Source: DASSKF01 sp035690725
GTDB lineage: Bacteria; Actinomycetota; Actinomycetes; Actinomycetales; Dermatophilaceae
NCBI GenBank assembly: GCA_035690725.1
Contig: DASSKF010000029.1
Span: forward strand, 1-14,412
Reading direction: 5' to 3'
Length of the DNA stretch: 14,412 nt
The translations under genes were made by a program, and so were the position numbers. Shown here piece after piece: positions 7,134 through 14,220 of this stretch; the stretch's first letter is position 1; every line of letters starts with the position of its first letter. The notes under the pieces are model-generated. The model had not been told where the DNA came from. It saw only the letters and a program-made list of their open reading frames with translations, and did no database searches.

Positions 7134-7143
7134 CTTGTTGACC

Positions 7144-7428
7144 ATGGAGCGTGTGGGTGTGCGGGAGCTGCGTCAGAACGCGTCGCGGTACCTCGCCCTG
7201 GTGAAGGCCGGCCAGACCGTGGAGATCAGTGAGCGCGGCACGCTCGTGGCCCTTTTGGTGCCCGCGCAGCGTTCCCAGACAACCAGGGATCGGCTGGTCG
7301 CTGCCGGTCGGCTGATTCCGGCGTCGAGCCCGACGGGGCGGTTGCGCGCGCCACAGCCTGTGCGTGTCGTCCCCGGTGAGCCGAGCAACCAGGATCTGCT
7401 GGAGTCCGAGCGCGCGGAGCGCCTGTGA
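7144..7428 (+). CDS. vapB: VapB-type antitoxin (Phd/YefM family)
   Basis: 94-aa antitoxin. The N-terminal segment MERVGVRELRQNASRYLALV, then KAGQTVEISERG and TLVALLVP, is the classic Phd/YefM fold used by actinobacterial VapB proteins, with a DNA-binding N-terminus. The C-terminal part, rich in Pro, Arg and Glu and ending ESERAERL, would wrap and block the toxin. ATG 7144 directly follows the -10-like TACCTT by 7 nt, so translation is probably leaderless. Its stop overlaps the toxin start (GTGA), which gives strict coupling. Together with the toxin it should bind the palindrome upstream. Confidence 0.9.
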   Translation: MERVGVRELRQNASRYLALVKAGQTVEISERGTLVALLVPAQRSQTTRDRLVAAGRLIPASSPTGRLRAPQPVRVVPGEPSNQDLLESERAERL

Positions 7429-7817
7429 TCTATCTCGACTCCTCGGCGCTGATGAAGTTGGTGCGAGAGGAAGCGGAGACGTCGGCGCTCAGCGCGTACC
7501 TGAGTGCGCGGGTCGAGATGCCGGCGGTGACCAGCGAGCTGGGACGGGTCGAGGTGCTGCGCGCTGCCAGACGAGCCGGCGGTGACGCGCTCACCGAGGC
7601 TCGTGCGGTGATCGGCGACCTCGACCTGGTCCCTCTCGACCGTGGCGTTCAAGATCTCGCCTGCGACATCGGCAACTCACCCCTGCGGACACTCGACTCG
7701 CTACACCTCGCCTCTGCGGTGCTGTTGCGCGAAGACCTGACCGCCTTCATCGCCTATGACCACCGGCTCGTCAGCGCCGCTGAGACCGCTGGCCTACCCG
7801 TCACAACGCCGAGCTGA
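7425..7817 (+). CDS. vapC: VapC-type PIN domain toxin ribonuclease
   Basis: 130-aa PIN domain protein of the VapC family: a Mg-dependent RNase that halts translation, often by cutting tRNA or rRNA, when the antitoxin is degraded. The four acidic active-site positions are all present: D5 in IYLDSSALMKL, E43 in GRVEVLRA, D91 in LDSLHLASA and D112 in AYDHRL. The gene therefore looks intact and active. It starts at GTG 7425 within the vapB stop (4-nt overlap). The downstream neighbour is convergent, and 7818-7920 holds no recognised terminator. The target RNA cannot be predicted from sequence. Confidence 0.92.
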   Translation: MIYLDSSALMKLVREEAETSALSAYLSARVEMPAVTSELGRVEVLRAARRAGGDALTEARAVIGDLDLVPLDRGVQDLACDIGNSPLRTLDSLHLASAVLLREDLTAFIAYDHRLVSAAETAGLPVTTPS

Positions 7818-7920
7818 TCACGGGACACCGACCACCGTAGAGCGATCGTGAGCCGGGACGATCCCGGCCCCATCTGTCGTCCTGTTGCGGCGTGGGGTCG
7901 GCACCGGCGGTTCTGGCGGG

Positions 7921-8508
7921 TCAGTCTCGGTTCAGTGACGCCACCATCACCGGTAGACCCCTGGTCTGCGACAGCTCTTCCAGTAGATGTTGCCGGTCCT
8001 TGGGTGCGCCCGGTGACAGGATCAACGCGTAGACGAAGGCGCCCTCTCGTTCGTCATCGTTGACCCAGACAGGGTCGTCGCCGTGCCATGCCAGGTTTGG
8101 TTGCCACTTCAGTTTCGTCACGACCGGTAGGCGGACCGGTAGATCGATCAGCACTGGGGCGGCGAGGAGAAGGACCAGGAGAGCGGCGGCTGCGTCGGCG
8201 GCCACGGCGGCGACGAGCCCGACGCCCAAGATCACCACCGTCAGGATGCCCGTCGAGATGTCGTTGAGTTGTCGCCGGTGCGCCACGGCGCGGATGCTGG
8301 TGTCTTCGCGCACGAGCAACTGCCCCTGAAACGCCCAGTACGTCAGCGCCCCTTGCCAAGGGATCGCCGCTGCCATCGCCCAGACACGGCTCCTGCGGGC
8401 CATCGGGGTGCCGGCTCGAGCGATCTGTATGGCACACCGGGAAATGGCATCTGATTCGGGACGTGACCCGTCAGGAAGAGCGGTGCCCGCGTGATCGAAC
8501 CCTGTCAT
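7921..8508 (-). CDS. Hypothetical membrane protein, two helices and a soluble C-terminal domain
   Basis: 195-aa protein that I do not recognise. From ATG 8508 (GGGGGTG just upstream) it has a polar N-terminus with basic residues. A Trp/Ala-rich stretch (about 42-60) follows and may be amphipathic. Two strongly hydrophobic segments (about 84-103 and 105-124) form a likely helical hairpin. A soluble C-terminal tail of about 70 residues follows. In the tail, SPGAPKDRQHLLEELSQTRGLPVMV faintly recalls the C-terminal half of a GNAT domain, but no full acetyl-CoA motif is visible, so I do not assign that function. The frame remains open to an upstream ATG at 8592. It converges with vapC and has no partner gene in the same direction. 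Confidence 0.6.
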   Translation of the reverse strand: MTGFDHAGTALPDGSRPESDAISRCAIQIARAGTPMARRSRVWAMAAAIPWQGALTYWAFQGQLLVREDTSIRAVAHRRQLNDISTGILTVVILGVGLVAAVAADAAAALLVLLLAAPVLIDLPVRLPVVTKLKWQPNLAWHGDDPVWVNDDEREGAFVYALILSPGAPKDRQHLLEELSQTRGLPVMVASLNRD

Positions 8509-8694
8509 GGGCACCCCCGCTGCTCTGGTCGCCGCCACCAAGCGTGCACACGAGGCGACCGTAGCAGCCGCCGTGCTCGGTCTGATGCACAAAGCAGACC
8601 TAATCGCAGGCAGCGCGTCCGCTCCGGACGACCGATTGAGCGCGCCATCCGCAAACAGGGCCCTGTGCGGGGCGCGCAGCCCGGGGGTGAGCCT

Positions 8695-9689
8695 TCAGCG
8701 GGGGGTCAGGGGGGTCTGGAGCCAGCCGCCGACGTCGTGGCGGCCGGATCGCTGGGCCGCCTCGAGGGCACCCCGGTTGTCGGCGTGGATGGTGCCGATC
8801 AGCACCCGGTCGCGGTCGGGCAGCGCACGTGCCAGCAGCCTGGTCAGGTGCGAGCCGTAGCCGTGTCCGCGGAACTCTGGGTCAGGATGATCTCTTGGAT
8901 CGTGTAGCACGGCAGACCCAGCGAGGAACTGGTGTCGGTGGTCGCCCCGACCCAGCCGGCCCAGGAGTGGTCGATGAGCACGTCGAACAACGTGCCCGCG
9001 TCGATGCTCTCCTGCAGGTCCTCCGCGTCCTGGAGCTGAGCCTGCTCGGGGTGTTCGGGGTGGGCGGTGTCGACCGCGGCGTAGGCGGCGGCCGCGTCCT
9101 CCCAGTGGGCCAGATCCGTGGTCGGTGCCAAGGACAGCTCGGCCGGACTGGCTGCCCGGGCGGGGGTGTCGGTGAGGTCGCGCACGGATGCGGCCAGGAA
9201 CCGCTTGTCCCGGCGGGTGCCCGCGAAGGCATCCGCCGGGACCGCGCTCCACAGCCGCAGGTAGCGGGGTGCGAAGGACCCGAAGACGTCGACGGCGGCC
9301 GCGCTCAACGTCGACAAGTCGTCTTCCACGAAGGGGCGGGAGAGCACCGAGGCATCGATGAACGGCTTGGTGGCGTCGCCGCCTTGGAACCGGATGCTCA
9401 GCAGTGCCGATAGGTCAGGGGTGACGGCGACCCACCGGTTGAACAGCTCCTCGGGCTCGTGGCCAGGCGCCAGGGTGGCCCGCTGGGTCGCCAGGTCGAG
9501 GTCGGTGGCCAGCTGCAGGTCGAACTCGTGCTCATCGGCCAGGCGAGCCAGACGGCTCCTGTCGTCGCACCACTGACGGGTCAGCGGGTGCTGGGCTGTG
9601 AGGGTCCAGCGGGCCAGGTCCGTCGCGCTCGGCAGGGATGAGGTCACGGGCCACGACGCTATGAGACGGTCGCCGGCCCTCGCCCCCAT
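8695..9689 (-). pseudogene. Frameshifted GNAT family N-acetyltransferase
   Basis: Two overlapping minus-strand frames together encode one GNAT protein of about 330 aa. The first frame runs from ATG 9689 (or GTG 9647) and carries a long N-terminal domain up to YTIQEIIL. The second frame continues with PEFRGHGYGSHLTRLLARAL, the acetyl-CoA-binding motif A, then DNRGALEAAQRSGR and the stop at 8695. The switch falls at about 8883. Inserting one G there gives IILDPEFRGHGYG and restores a continuous family-like sequence, so a single-base deletion is the simplest reading. Without it the protein loses its acetyl-CoA site, with a read-on tail to 8844. No slippery heptamer is present. It is either a recent pseudogene or a sequencing error. 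The substrate is unknown. Confidence 0.8.
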
Positions 9690-9885
9690 ATTTCGAGGCG
9701 TTGAGGGGTCGCGTCACCGCAAGCCGATCCTGTTACGGCCATGGACTCGGTCTCCTCTTCGCAGGTCGCCTGCGAATGTCGACACGATGCCGCTGTACCG
9801 GCCGGCCGGAGCTCGTTTGCCGCTGGAGGCGGTAGGGAAGGAATTTGCTTGCGGCCATGCCGACCGGACTGGTGTTGTGGCGCCT

Positions 9886-10470
9886 GTGACGACACCCGAG
9901 ATCCACTGGCCGCGGTCTGCGGGGACGCTTCAGCTGCGGCCCCCGACGCCGCCGGACATCGACCAGATCCTGCGCTGGCGCCGCCGTTCCGATGTGAGCC
10001 GGTGGCTGATCCGCACTCGGTTTGATCCCAAGGATTACCGCGCCGCGATGCGGCGCAGCGTCGATAACCCGCGCGACCACCACGTCGTGGCCTTGCACCG
10101 CGACACCGTCGTCGGCACCGTCCAGCTCGAGATCACCGACGGCATGGGGCAGGACGAAGATCCAGCCCAGTGGCACGGCTGCGAGGGCCAGCTCGGCTAT
10201 TTCGTCGATCCGGCCCATGCCGGCCACGGCTACGCGACCGCGATGGCGGGCGCGATGCTGGCGTTGGCCTTCGGCCAGCTGGGGCTCCGCCGGGTCACCG
10301 CGGGCTGCTTCGCCGACAACGTCGCGTCCTGGCGTGTCATGGAGCGGGTCGGCATGCGCCGGGAGCAGCACGGTGTCCGTGATTCGTGGCACGCCGAACT
10401 CGGCTGGATCGACGGCTACACCTATGGAATCCTCGCCGAGGAATGGCAGGAGCAGCCCGAGCGCACCTGA
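9886..10470 (+). CDS. GNAT family N-acetyltransferase, RimJ/RimL-like
   Basis: 194-aa acetyltransferase of the Acetyltransf_3 type. It begins with LQLRPPTPPDIDQILRWR, the usual first strand and helix. Motif A is LGYFVDPAHAGHGYATAMAGA (the pyrophosphate loop), followed by the typical RVTAGCFADNVASWRVMERVGM segment, in which Asn and Ser/Arg lie near acetyl-CoA. Members acetylate ribosomal proteins, aminoglycoside-like compounds or other amines; the substrate is not predictable here. GTG 9886 gives a family-typical N-terminus (TTPEIHWPRSAG) but has no good ribosome binding site. GTG 9877 and ATG 9787 are alternatives. It is divergent from the broken GNAT gene, with nothing recognised in the roughly 200 bp between them. 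Confidence 0.85.
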   Translation: MTTPEIHWPRSAGTLQLRPPTPPDIDQILRWRRRSDVSRWLIRTRFDPKDYRAAMRRSVDNPRDHHVVALHRDTVVGTVQLEITDGMGQDEDPAQWHGCEGQLGYFVDPAHAGHGYATAMAGAMLALAFGQLGLRRVTAGCFADNVASWRVMERVGMRREQHGVRDSWHAELGWIDGYTYGILAEEWQEQPERT

Positions 10471-10675
10471 GCCGACAGTCAGCTCCGATACCCCGTCACA
10501 CCGGCCTTGCCAGCACACTTGGCGCCAACGATCGACTTGCGCAGCCACCCGTCCGCAAAAGGAGCGTTCCGCGGTGCTGGACCGCGGCCGGCGCACTACC
10601 GGACACGACGAGCACGACCGTCCCGGACGACGCACCCTTCCGGGCGGCTGCCACGCCGTCCCGCAGAGGATCCCG
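10471..10675. other. Intergenic stretch between the GNAT and GrpB genes
   Basis: 205 bp between two convergent genes. No coding sequence, terminator-grade hairpin or mobile-element end is convincing. Open frames across it are high-GC shadows without recognisable protein features. It may be degenerate accessory DNA. Confidence 0.4.
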
Positions 10676-11257
10676 CTACGGCGACGATCGAGGCGATGGT
10701 GGTGGCGGCGGCTCGCCCGGGTCGGGCAGAGGGGGAAGCCCCAGGCGCTCGAGAGTGGCAAGCACCCAGTCGATCTTCTTCATCGAGTACTGCGCGGGAT
10801 CGCGCGTTCCCTCGGCCACGACACCGCGCTTGAGGGAGGCGTACTCCTCGCGTAGGTCCGGGTCTTCGCGCAGCGCCGCGGCAAGGCCTCGTTGAGCAGT
10901 TGCCTCGTCGGAGTCAGCGCCGATGACGTGAACGTGCACCTGCGTGCGGTTGCCGTCCTGCTCTACCCCGGCCAGCAGGAACGGACGCCACGACGTCGAT
11001 CCCCGGGCATGCTCCCAGCCAGCCGCTGTGAGCTGCTCGGCGACTCGGGCGGCGTCGGCATCGTCGACGACCAGCACCATGGCGTCCACGATGCCCTTGC
11101 CTGGCAGACCCGGTACGGAGGTGCTCCCGATGTGCTCAACCTCGTGGTCGGGCGTCGCTGCGGCGACTTGGCCCCGCACGAAGGAGAAGACCTCCAGCGC
11201 TGTCGGGTCCCAGTCTTTGACGTCGGCGTCATGGCGTTCGTACGGGACAAGCTTCAC
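10676..11257 (-). CDS. GrpB family protein (UPF0157, nucleotidyltransferase superfamily)
   Basis: 193-aa protein with the GrpB/UPF0157 signature VEHIGSTSVPGLPGKGIVDAMV. This corresponds to the GS motif and metal-binding Asp of the nucleotidyltransferase fold. Further family features are VHVHVIGADS, an AALREDPDLREEYASLKR helix and YSMKKIDWV near the end. A Pro-rich tail (GEPPPPPSPRSSP) follows. Members occur alone or fused to CoaE in actinobacteria, and their exact reaction is unsettled. I chose GTG 11257 because the N-terminus then reads VKLVPY as in relatives. The frame is open to ATG 11374, which would add about 39 residues with no family match. The ribosome binding site is poor for both. 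Confidence 0.85.
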   Translation of the reverse strand: MKLVPYERHDADVKDWDPTALEVFSFVRGQVAAATPDHEVEHIGSTSVPGLPGKGIVDAMVLVVDDADAARVAEQLTAAGWEHARGSTSWRPFLLAGVEQDGNRTQVHVHVIGADSDEATAQRGLAAALREDPDLREEYASLKRGVVAEGTRDPAQYSMKKIDWVLATLERLGLPPLPDPGEPPPPPSPRSSP

Positions 11258-11426
11258 GGCCCCATCGTCCAGGCTGCGTGCTCCCGTGGGCAACCGGCGG
11301 TAGCGCGAGCGGGCTACGAGTCGCCGCCACTCCTCGCTTCGCGGAACGACCACCGGTGACGTCAGGCGCCTCATCGGCGATCGCCGGCTGACGATCCGCT
11401 TGCGGTCATGACGGTGGCGGACAAGG

Positions 11427-11714
11427 TCAGCCGCCGGTTCGGTAAGCGTCGCGGCGGTGGGCGACGTCGACGACGGTCACCGTTCGGTTCTCCTCGTCGA
11501 TTCGGTAGATGACGCGGTAGGTGCCGCGCCGTGCGCTGTGCCGGTCGTTGAGTGGCGCGCGGAGTCGCTTGCCCACTCGCTGCGGGTTCTCCAGCAGTGG
11601 GCCGATGATGAACTCGTGCGCCGCGAAGGCCACCGCCTCAGGCAGGTGCTGGGCGAGCTGCCGCCGAGCGGTGGGAGTGATGACCAGCGCGTAACGATCG
11701 GGACCGGGCGTCAC
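11427..11714 (-). CDS. relE: RelE/ParE family toxin
   Basis: 95-aa toxin of the RelE superfamily: a ribosome-dependent mRNA interferase in RelE proper, or a gyrase poison in ParE. It shows YALVITPTARRQLAQHLP at the N-terminus, LLENPQRVGKRLRAPL in the middle, and the compact core GTYRVIYRIDEENRTVTVVDVAHRRDAY. The basic residues and terminal HRRDAY tyrosine are typical of RelE-type RNases. It starts at GTG 11714 inside the antitoxin stop (GTGA overlap), so it is co-translated with the antitoxin. A RelE-like mechanism is favoured over ParE, but this is inference. It is followed by a 169-bp gap to the GrpB start codon, with nothing recognised. Confidence 0.9.
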   Translation of the reverse strand: MTPGPDRYALVITPTARRQLAQHLPEAVAFAAHEFIIGPLLENPQRVGKRLRAPLNDRHSARRGTYRVIYRIDEENRTVTVVDVAHRRDAYRTGG

Positions 11715-11995
11715 GCACTGTGCCTGCGTCGCTCGTCCATCGCCTGGGCCAGCTGTGCCTCAGACTCACCCTCACCTCGTGCGAGTTCTGCGTCGGAGGT
11801 CGCGAGTCGTTGGAGCGTGTCGGGGTCGGAGAGGACGGCGAGAGACTCCTCGAGGGACTCCAGGTCCTCGGTGGCGATCAGCACCGCCGAGGGCCTCCCG
11901 TGCACCGTGACGGTGACACGCTCGTGCTGGGCGTTCACCCTTCCGACAAGTTCCGAAAGGTGGGTCTTCACTTCGGCAAGTGACAGCACGGTCAT
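11711..11995 (-). CDS. relB: RelB/Phd-YefM family antitoxin
   Basis: 94-aa antitoxin from ATG 11995 (96 aa if ATG 12001 is used). The N-terminus TVLSLAEVKTHLSELVGRV and the following RVTVTVHGRPSAVLIATEDLESL are typical of the Phd/YefM-like DNA-binding domain in actinobacterial RelB/RelJ antitoxins. The acidic C-terminus (ELARGEGESEAQLAQAMDERR) should bind the toxin. The promoter geometry favours the second ATG. A -10-like hexamer ends 7 nt before it, so the first ATG would lie upstream of the transcript start. No Shine-Dalgarno is seen. The stop overlaps the toxin start. Confidence 0.88.
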   Translation of the reverse strand: MTVLSLAEVKTHLSELVGRVNAQHERVTVTVHGRPSAVLIATEDLESLEESLAVLSDPDTLQRLATSDAELARGEGESEAQLAQAMDERRRHSA

Positions 11996-11996
11996 G

Positions 11997-12031
11997 GTCA
12001 TAAGTATGACTACTCCGACGAGTCCTGTCGA
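11997..12031 (-). promoter_or_regulatory. relBE promoter with palindromic operator
   Basis: Read on the minus strand, TCGACA (12031-12026) and CATACT (12008-12003) are separated by exactly 17 bp, a good sigma-70-type promoter. The palindrome GTCATA-AG-TATGAC (11997-12010) sits on the -10. The predicted transcript start coincides with ATG 11995, giving a leaderless mRNA. Repression by the RelBE complex at this palindrome is expected from the family and inferred here. Confidence 0.7.
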
Positions 12032-12036
12032 GCAGC

Positions 12037-12060
12037 GATCGGCGTCCCCGGACGCCGATC
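12037..12060 (-). terminator. Hairpin terminator between the HigBA and RelBE modules
   Basis: GATCGGCGTCC (12037-12047) and GGACGCCGATC (12050-12060) are exact 11-bp reverse complements with a 2-bp centre. The hairpin starts 17 nt after the stop of the HigA-like antitoxin and ends before the relBE -35. There is no U-tract, as is usual in this GC range. It probably separates the two tandem toxin-antitoxin operons into independent transcription units. An operator role is possible. Confidence 0.6.
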
Positions 12061-12076
12061 CTCAAACGGTGATGCG

Positions 12077-12397
12077 TCAGGCGCTGTCGCGCAGCCGTAC
12101 TCCGGTCGGGTCGATCTGGAGAGTGAAGTCGACGCCGAGGGCTGCCGACAGCCTTACCAGCGTGGCCAGAGAGGGTTCGTGCTCGCCGGCTTCTAGCCGG
12201 GCCACGTGCGACTGAGGCATGCCCACCAGACGTCCGAACGCGGTCTGGGTCAGCTCGTGCTCGGTGCGATACCGCAGCACACGGATCGCGACCGCGGTAG
12301 CCAGCCGAGTCCGCTCATGCTCTGCCTGGTAGTCGGGATCTGTGAGGTCACGCTCGTGGATCGCCTCGGCCGTGGCCAACTCCGACAACTTCACCAT
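12077..12397 (-). CDS. higA: HigA-type XRE family antitoxin
   Basis: 106-aa protein with a C-terminal helix-turn-helix of the Cro/CI (XRE) type: LTQTAFGRLVGMPQSHVARLEAGEHEPSLATLVRLSAALG (about residues 50-88). It ends with a short strand (VDFTLQIDPTG). The N-terminal 45 residues are charged and probably helical and may contact the toxin. It lies 5 nt after the toxin stop, with AGGAG 9 nt before ATG 12397, so it has its own ribosome binding site. The toxin-first gene order is the HigBA arrangement. It should repress the operon through the palindrome upstream of the toxin gene. Confidence 0.88.
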   Translation of the reverse strand: MVKLSELATAEAIHERDLTDPDYQAEHERTRLATAVAIRVLRYRTEHELTQTAFGRLVGMPQSHVARLEAGEHEPSLATLVRLSAALGVDFTLQIDPTGVRLRDSA

Positions 12398-12402
12398 GAT
12401 GC

Positions 12403-12729
12403 CTACTCCTCTACCTCATCAAGCCGCTGCACGGCGTCCCGGCACGCCTTCTTGAACCCCTTCGGATCGTGCTGGGCCTCCGGGGCGATCGCTGCGACCA
12501 CCAAGAACTCCCCGACCTGCCGGTACAGGCCGCGGATCGGGCTTCGCCCAGCCCGCGGACGCAGTTCTCGTAGCCGGTCGGCGTCTCGCACGGCACTGCT
12601 GTGCGGGTAGCCAAGACTCGGACCGATTGCCTGCAGCTTCGCCACAGCGTTGTACAAGGCAGACCGCTCCCGAGCCGGCAGCCGGTCGCGCTCCTGTTCC
12701 GCTTCCGGAAGGTAAACGACCGTCCACAC
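12403..12729 (-). CDS. higB: HigB-type toxin (RelE/ParE superfamily, phage Gp49-like)
   Basis: 108-aa toxin of the Gp49-like/HigB branch of the RelE superfamily, normally a ribosome-associated mRNA interferase. Visible features are MWTVVYLPEAEQERDRLP, the helix RSALYNAVAKLQAIGPSLG, the conserved RLRELRPRAGRSPIRGLYRQ strand and FLVVAAIAPEAQHDPKGFKKACRDA. It starts at GTG 12729. TATCAT ends 6 nt upstream and no spaced ribosome binding site is present, so translation is probably leaderless. It is the first gene of a two-gene operon with the XRE antitoxin. The IS256 element begins about 110 bp upstream, so the promoter is intact but lies close to it. Confidence 0.87.
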   Translation of the reverse strand: MWTVVYLPEAEQERDRLPARERSALYNAVAKLQAIGPSLGYPHSSAVRDADRLRELRPRAGRSPIRGLYRQVGEFLVVAAIAPEAQHDPKGFKKACRDAVQRLDEVEE

Positions 12730-12735
12730 CTCAAG

Positions 12736-12754
12736 ATGATACCACGCTTGGTAT
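12736..12754 (-). promoter_or_regulatory. higBA promoter/operator
   Basis: ATACCA (12739-12744) and TGGTAT (12749-12754) form a perfect palindrome with a 4-bp centre. It overlaps a minus-strand -10-like TATCAT (12741-12736) that lies 6 nt from the toxin GTG. No convincing -35 is present at 17 bp. Binding by the HigA-like XRE protein is expected from the family and inferred here. Confidence 0.65.
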
Positions 12755-12838
12755 GCAGAGGCAGCGTCTCAATAGCGGATCCAGTACCGGGTGCTCTCCC
12801 ATCGGTGGCCAGCATCGCTGGAAGTGGAGTCCTGCAGA

Positions 12839-12850
12839 GTGGTGTACGAG
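12839..12850 (+). repeat. Left terminal inverted repeat of the IS256 element
   Basis: GTGGTGTACGAG matches the right end exactly in inverted orientation. It is followed by TAGCC and then GGTGAGC, which is also shared with the right end. Confidence 0.75.
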
Positions 12851-12942
12851 TAGCCGGTGAGCGTGTCCTGCTGAGGTAGGCGCGGTCACCGGGGTGATCC
12901 TTCGAGAGATCTTCCACAACCACCTCGAAAGGACCGGTCCCG

Positions 12943-14190
12943 ATGACCGCGACACCCAGTATCAACCCTGAGCAGTTCTTGCACGAGCAGCTGGCCCAGG
13001 CGAGCCCGGACTTGATGCGCGAGATGCTGTCCACGTTCATCAACGCGTTGTTGTCGGCGCAGGCCGACAGCGTGTGCGGCGCCGAGTACGGCACCCGCAC
13101 CAGCGACCGGACCAACCGGCGTAACGGGTACCGGCACCGGGACCTGGACACCCGCACCGGCACCGTCGATGTCGCGATCCCCAAGCTGCGGGAAGGGTCG
13201 TTCTTCCCGGAGTGGCTGCTGACCCGGCGCCGGCGCGCCGAGGCGGCGCTGACCACCGTGGTGGCCAACTGCTACCTGCTGGGCGTGTCCACCCGCCGGA
13301 TGGACAAGCTCGTGCAGAGCCTGGGCATCACCGGGCTGAGCAAGTCCCAGGTCAGTGAGATGGCCAAGGACCTGGACGCCCAGGTCGCGGCGTTCCGCAC
13401 CCGACCGCTGGCCGAGGGACCGTACACGTTCGTGGCCGCCGACGCCCTGACGATGAAGGTCCGTGAGGGCGGCCGGGTCGTCAAGGTGGCCGTCATGGTC
13501 GCCACCGGCGTCAACGCCGAGGGCTACCGGGAGGTGCTCGGGATCTACTGCGCCACCAGCGAGTCCGGCGCCGGCTGGCTGGCGTTCTTCCGCGACCTGA
13601 CCGCCCGTGGCCTGTCCGGGGTCGGACTGGTCACCTCCGACGCCCACGCCGGGCTAGTGGAGGCGATCGGCGCCACCCTGCCCGGCACGTCCTGGCAGCG
13701 CTGTCGCACCCACTACGCGGCCAACCTGATGGCCGCCACCCCGAAGAGCTCCTGGCCGTGGGTCAAGGCGCTGCTACACAGCGTGTACGACCAACCCGAC
13801 GCCGACGCCGTGCACGCTCAGTTCGACCGCATCCTCGAGGCGCTGGTCGACAAGCTCCCGGCGGCGGCCGCCCACCTCGAGAACGCCCGCGCCGACATCC
13901 TGGCGTTCACCGCCTTCCCCCGGGAAGTGTGGCGCCAGATCTGGTCCAACAACCCCCAGGAGCGCCTGAACAGAGAGATTCGCCGCAGGACCGACGTGGT
14001 CGGCATCTTCCCCAACCGCGAGGCCATCATCCGCCTCATCGGCGCCGTGCTCGCCGAGCAACACGACGAATGGGCCGAGCAACGCCGCTACCTCGGCATC
14101 GACGTCCTCGCCCGCTGCCGCGCCACCCTGCACACGACCGCCGCCGAGGAGGTGACCGAACCCACGACGATCAGCGAACTGACAGCCTAA
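12943..14190 (+). CDS. IS256 family transposase
   Basis: 415-aa mutator-type DDE transposase. The N-terminal region (about 1-80) contains CGAEYGTRTSDRTNRRNGYRHR, characteristic of the family. The catalytic triad is visible as D167 in VAADALTMKVREGG, D233 in VTSDAHAGL and E340 in NNPQERLNREIRRRTDVVGIFPN. The 107-residue D-E spacing and the CxxH motif in WQRCRTHY are diagnostic of IS256 members, which have a helical insertion before the Glu. There is no frameshift or truncation, so it is probably active. ATG 12943 is supported by AAAGGA 9 nt upstream. It transposes by copy-out of a circular intermediate in the family. Confidence 0.95.
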   Translation: MTATPSINPEQFLHEQLAQASPDLMREMLSTFINALLSAQADSVCGAEYGTRTSDRTNRRNGYRHRDLDTRTGTVDVAIPKLREGSFFPEWLLTRRRRAEAALTTVVANCYLLGVSTRRMDKLVQSLGITGLSKSQVSEMAKDLDAQVAAFRTRPLAEGPYTFVAADALTMKVREGGRVVKVAVMVATGVNAEGYREVLGIYCATSESGAGWLAFFRDLTARGLSGVGLVTSDAHAGLVEAIGATLPGTSWQRCRTHYAANLMAATPKSSWPWVKALLHSVYDQPDADAVHAQFDRILEALVDKLPAAAAHLENARADILAFTAFPREVWRQIWSNNPQERLNREIRRRTDVVGIFPNREAIIRLIGAVLAEQHDEWAEQRRYLGIDVLARCRATLHTTAAEEVTEPTTISELTA

Positions 14191-14200
14191 CCACCACCCC

Positions 14201-14220
14201 TACGAGGGCTCACCCTCGTA
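14201..14220 (+). terminator. Hairpin inside the right end of the IS element
   Basis: TACGAGGG-CTCA-CCCTCGTA is a perfect 8-bp stem with a 4-nt loop, 10 nt after the transposase stop. Its right arm is part of the terminal inverted repeat. It may terminate the transposase mRNA and block outward transcription. The left end lacks this palindrome. Confidence 0.55.

Noticed and set aside
6849..7143. A tRNA gene as the integration site of the accessory region
   Set aside because: No T-loop-like GTTCRANNC or cloverleaf is present in this gap.
8878..8890. Programmed ribosomal frameshifting in the GNAT gene
   Set aside because: No slippery heptamer or downstream structure is evident, and GNAT proteins are not known to use it. 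A one-base deletion explains the data better.
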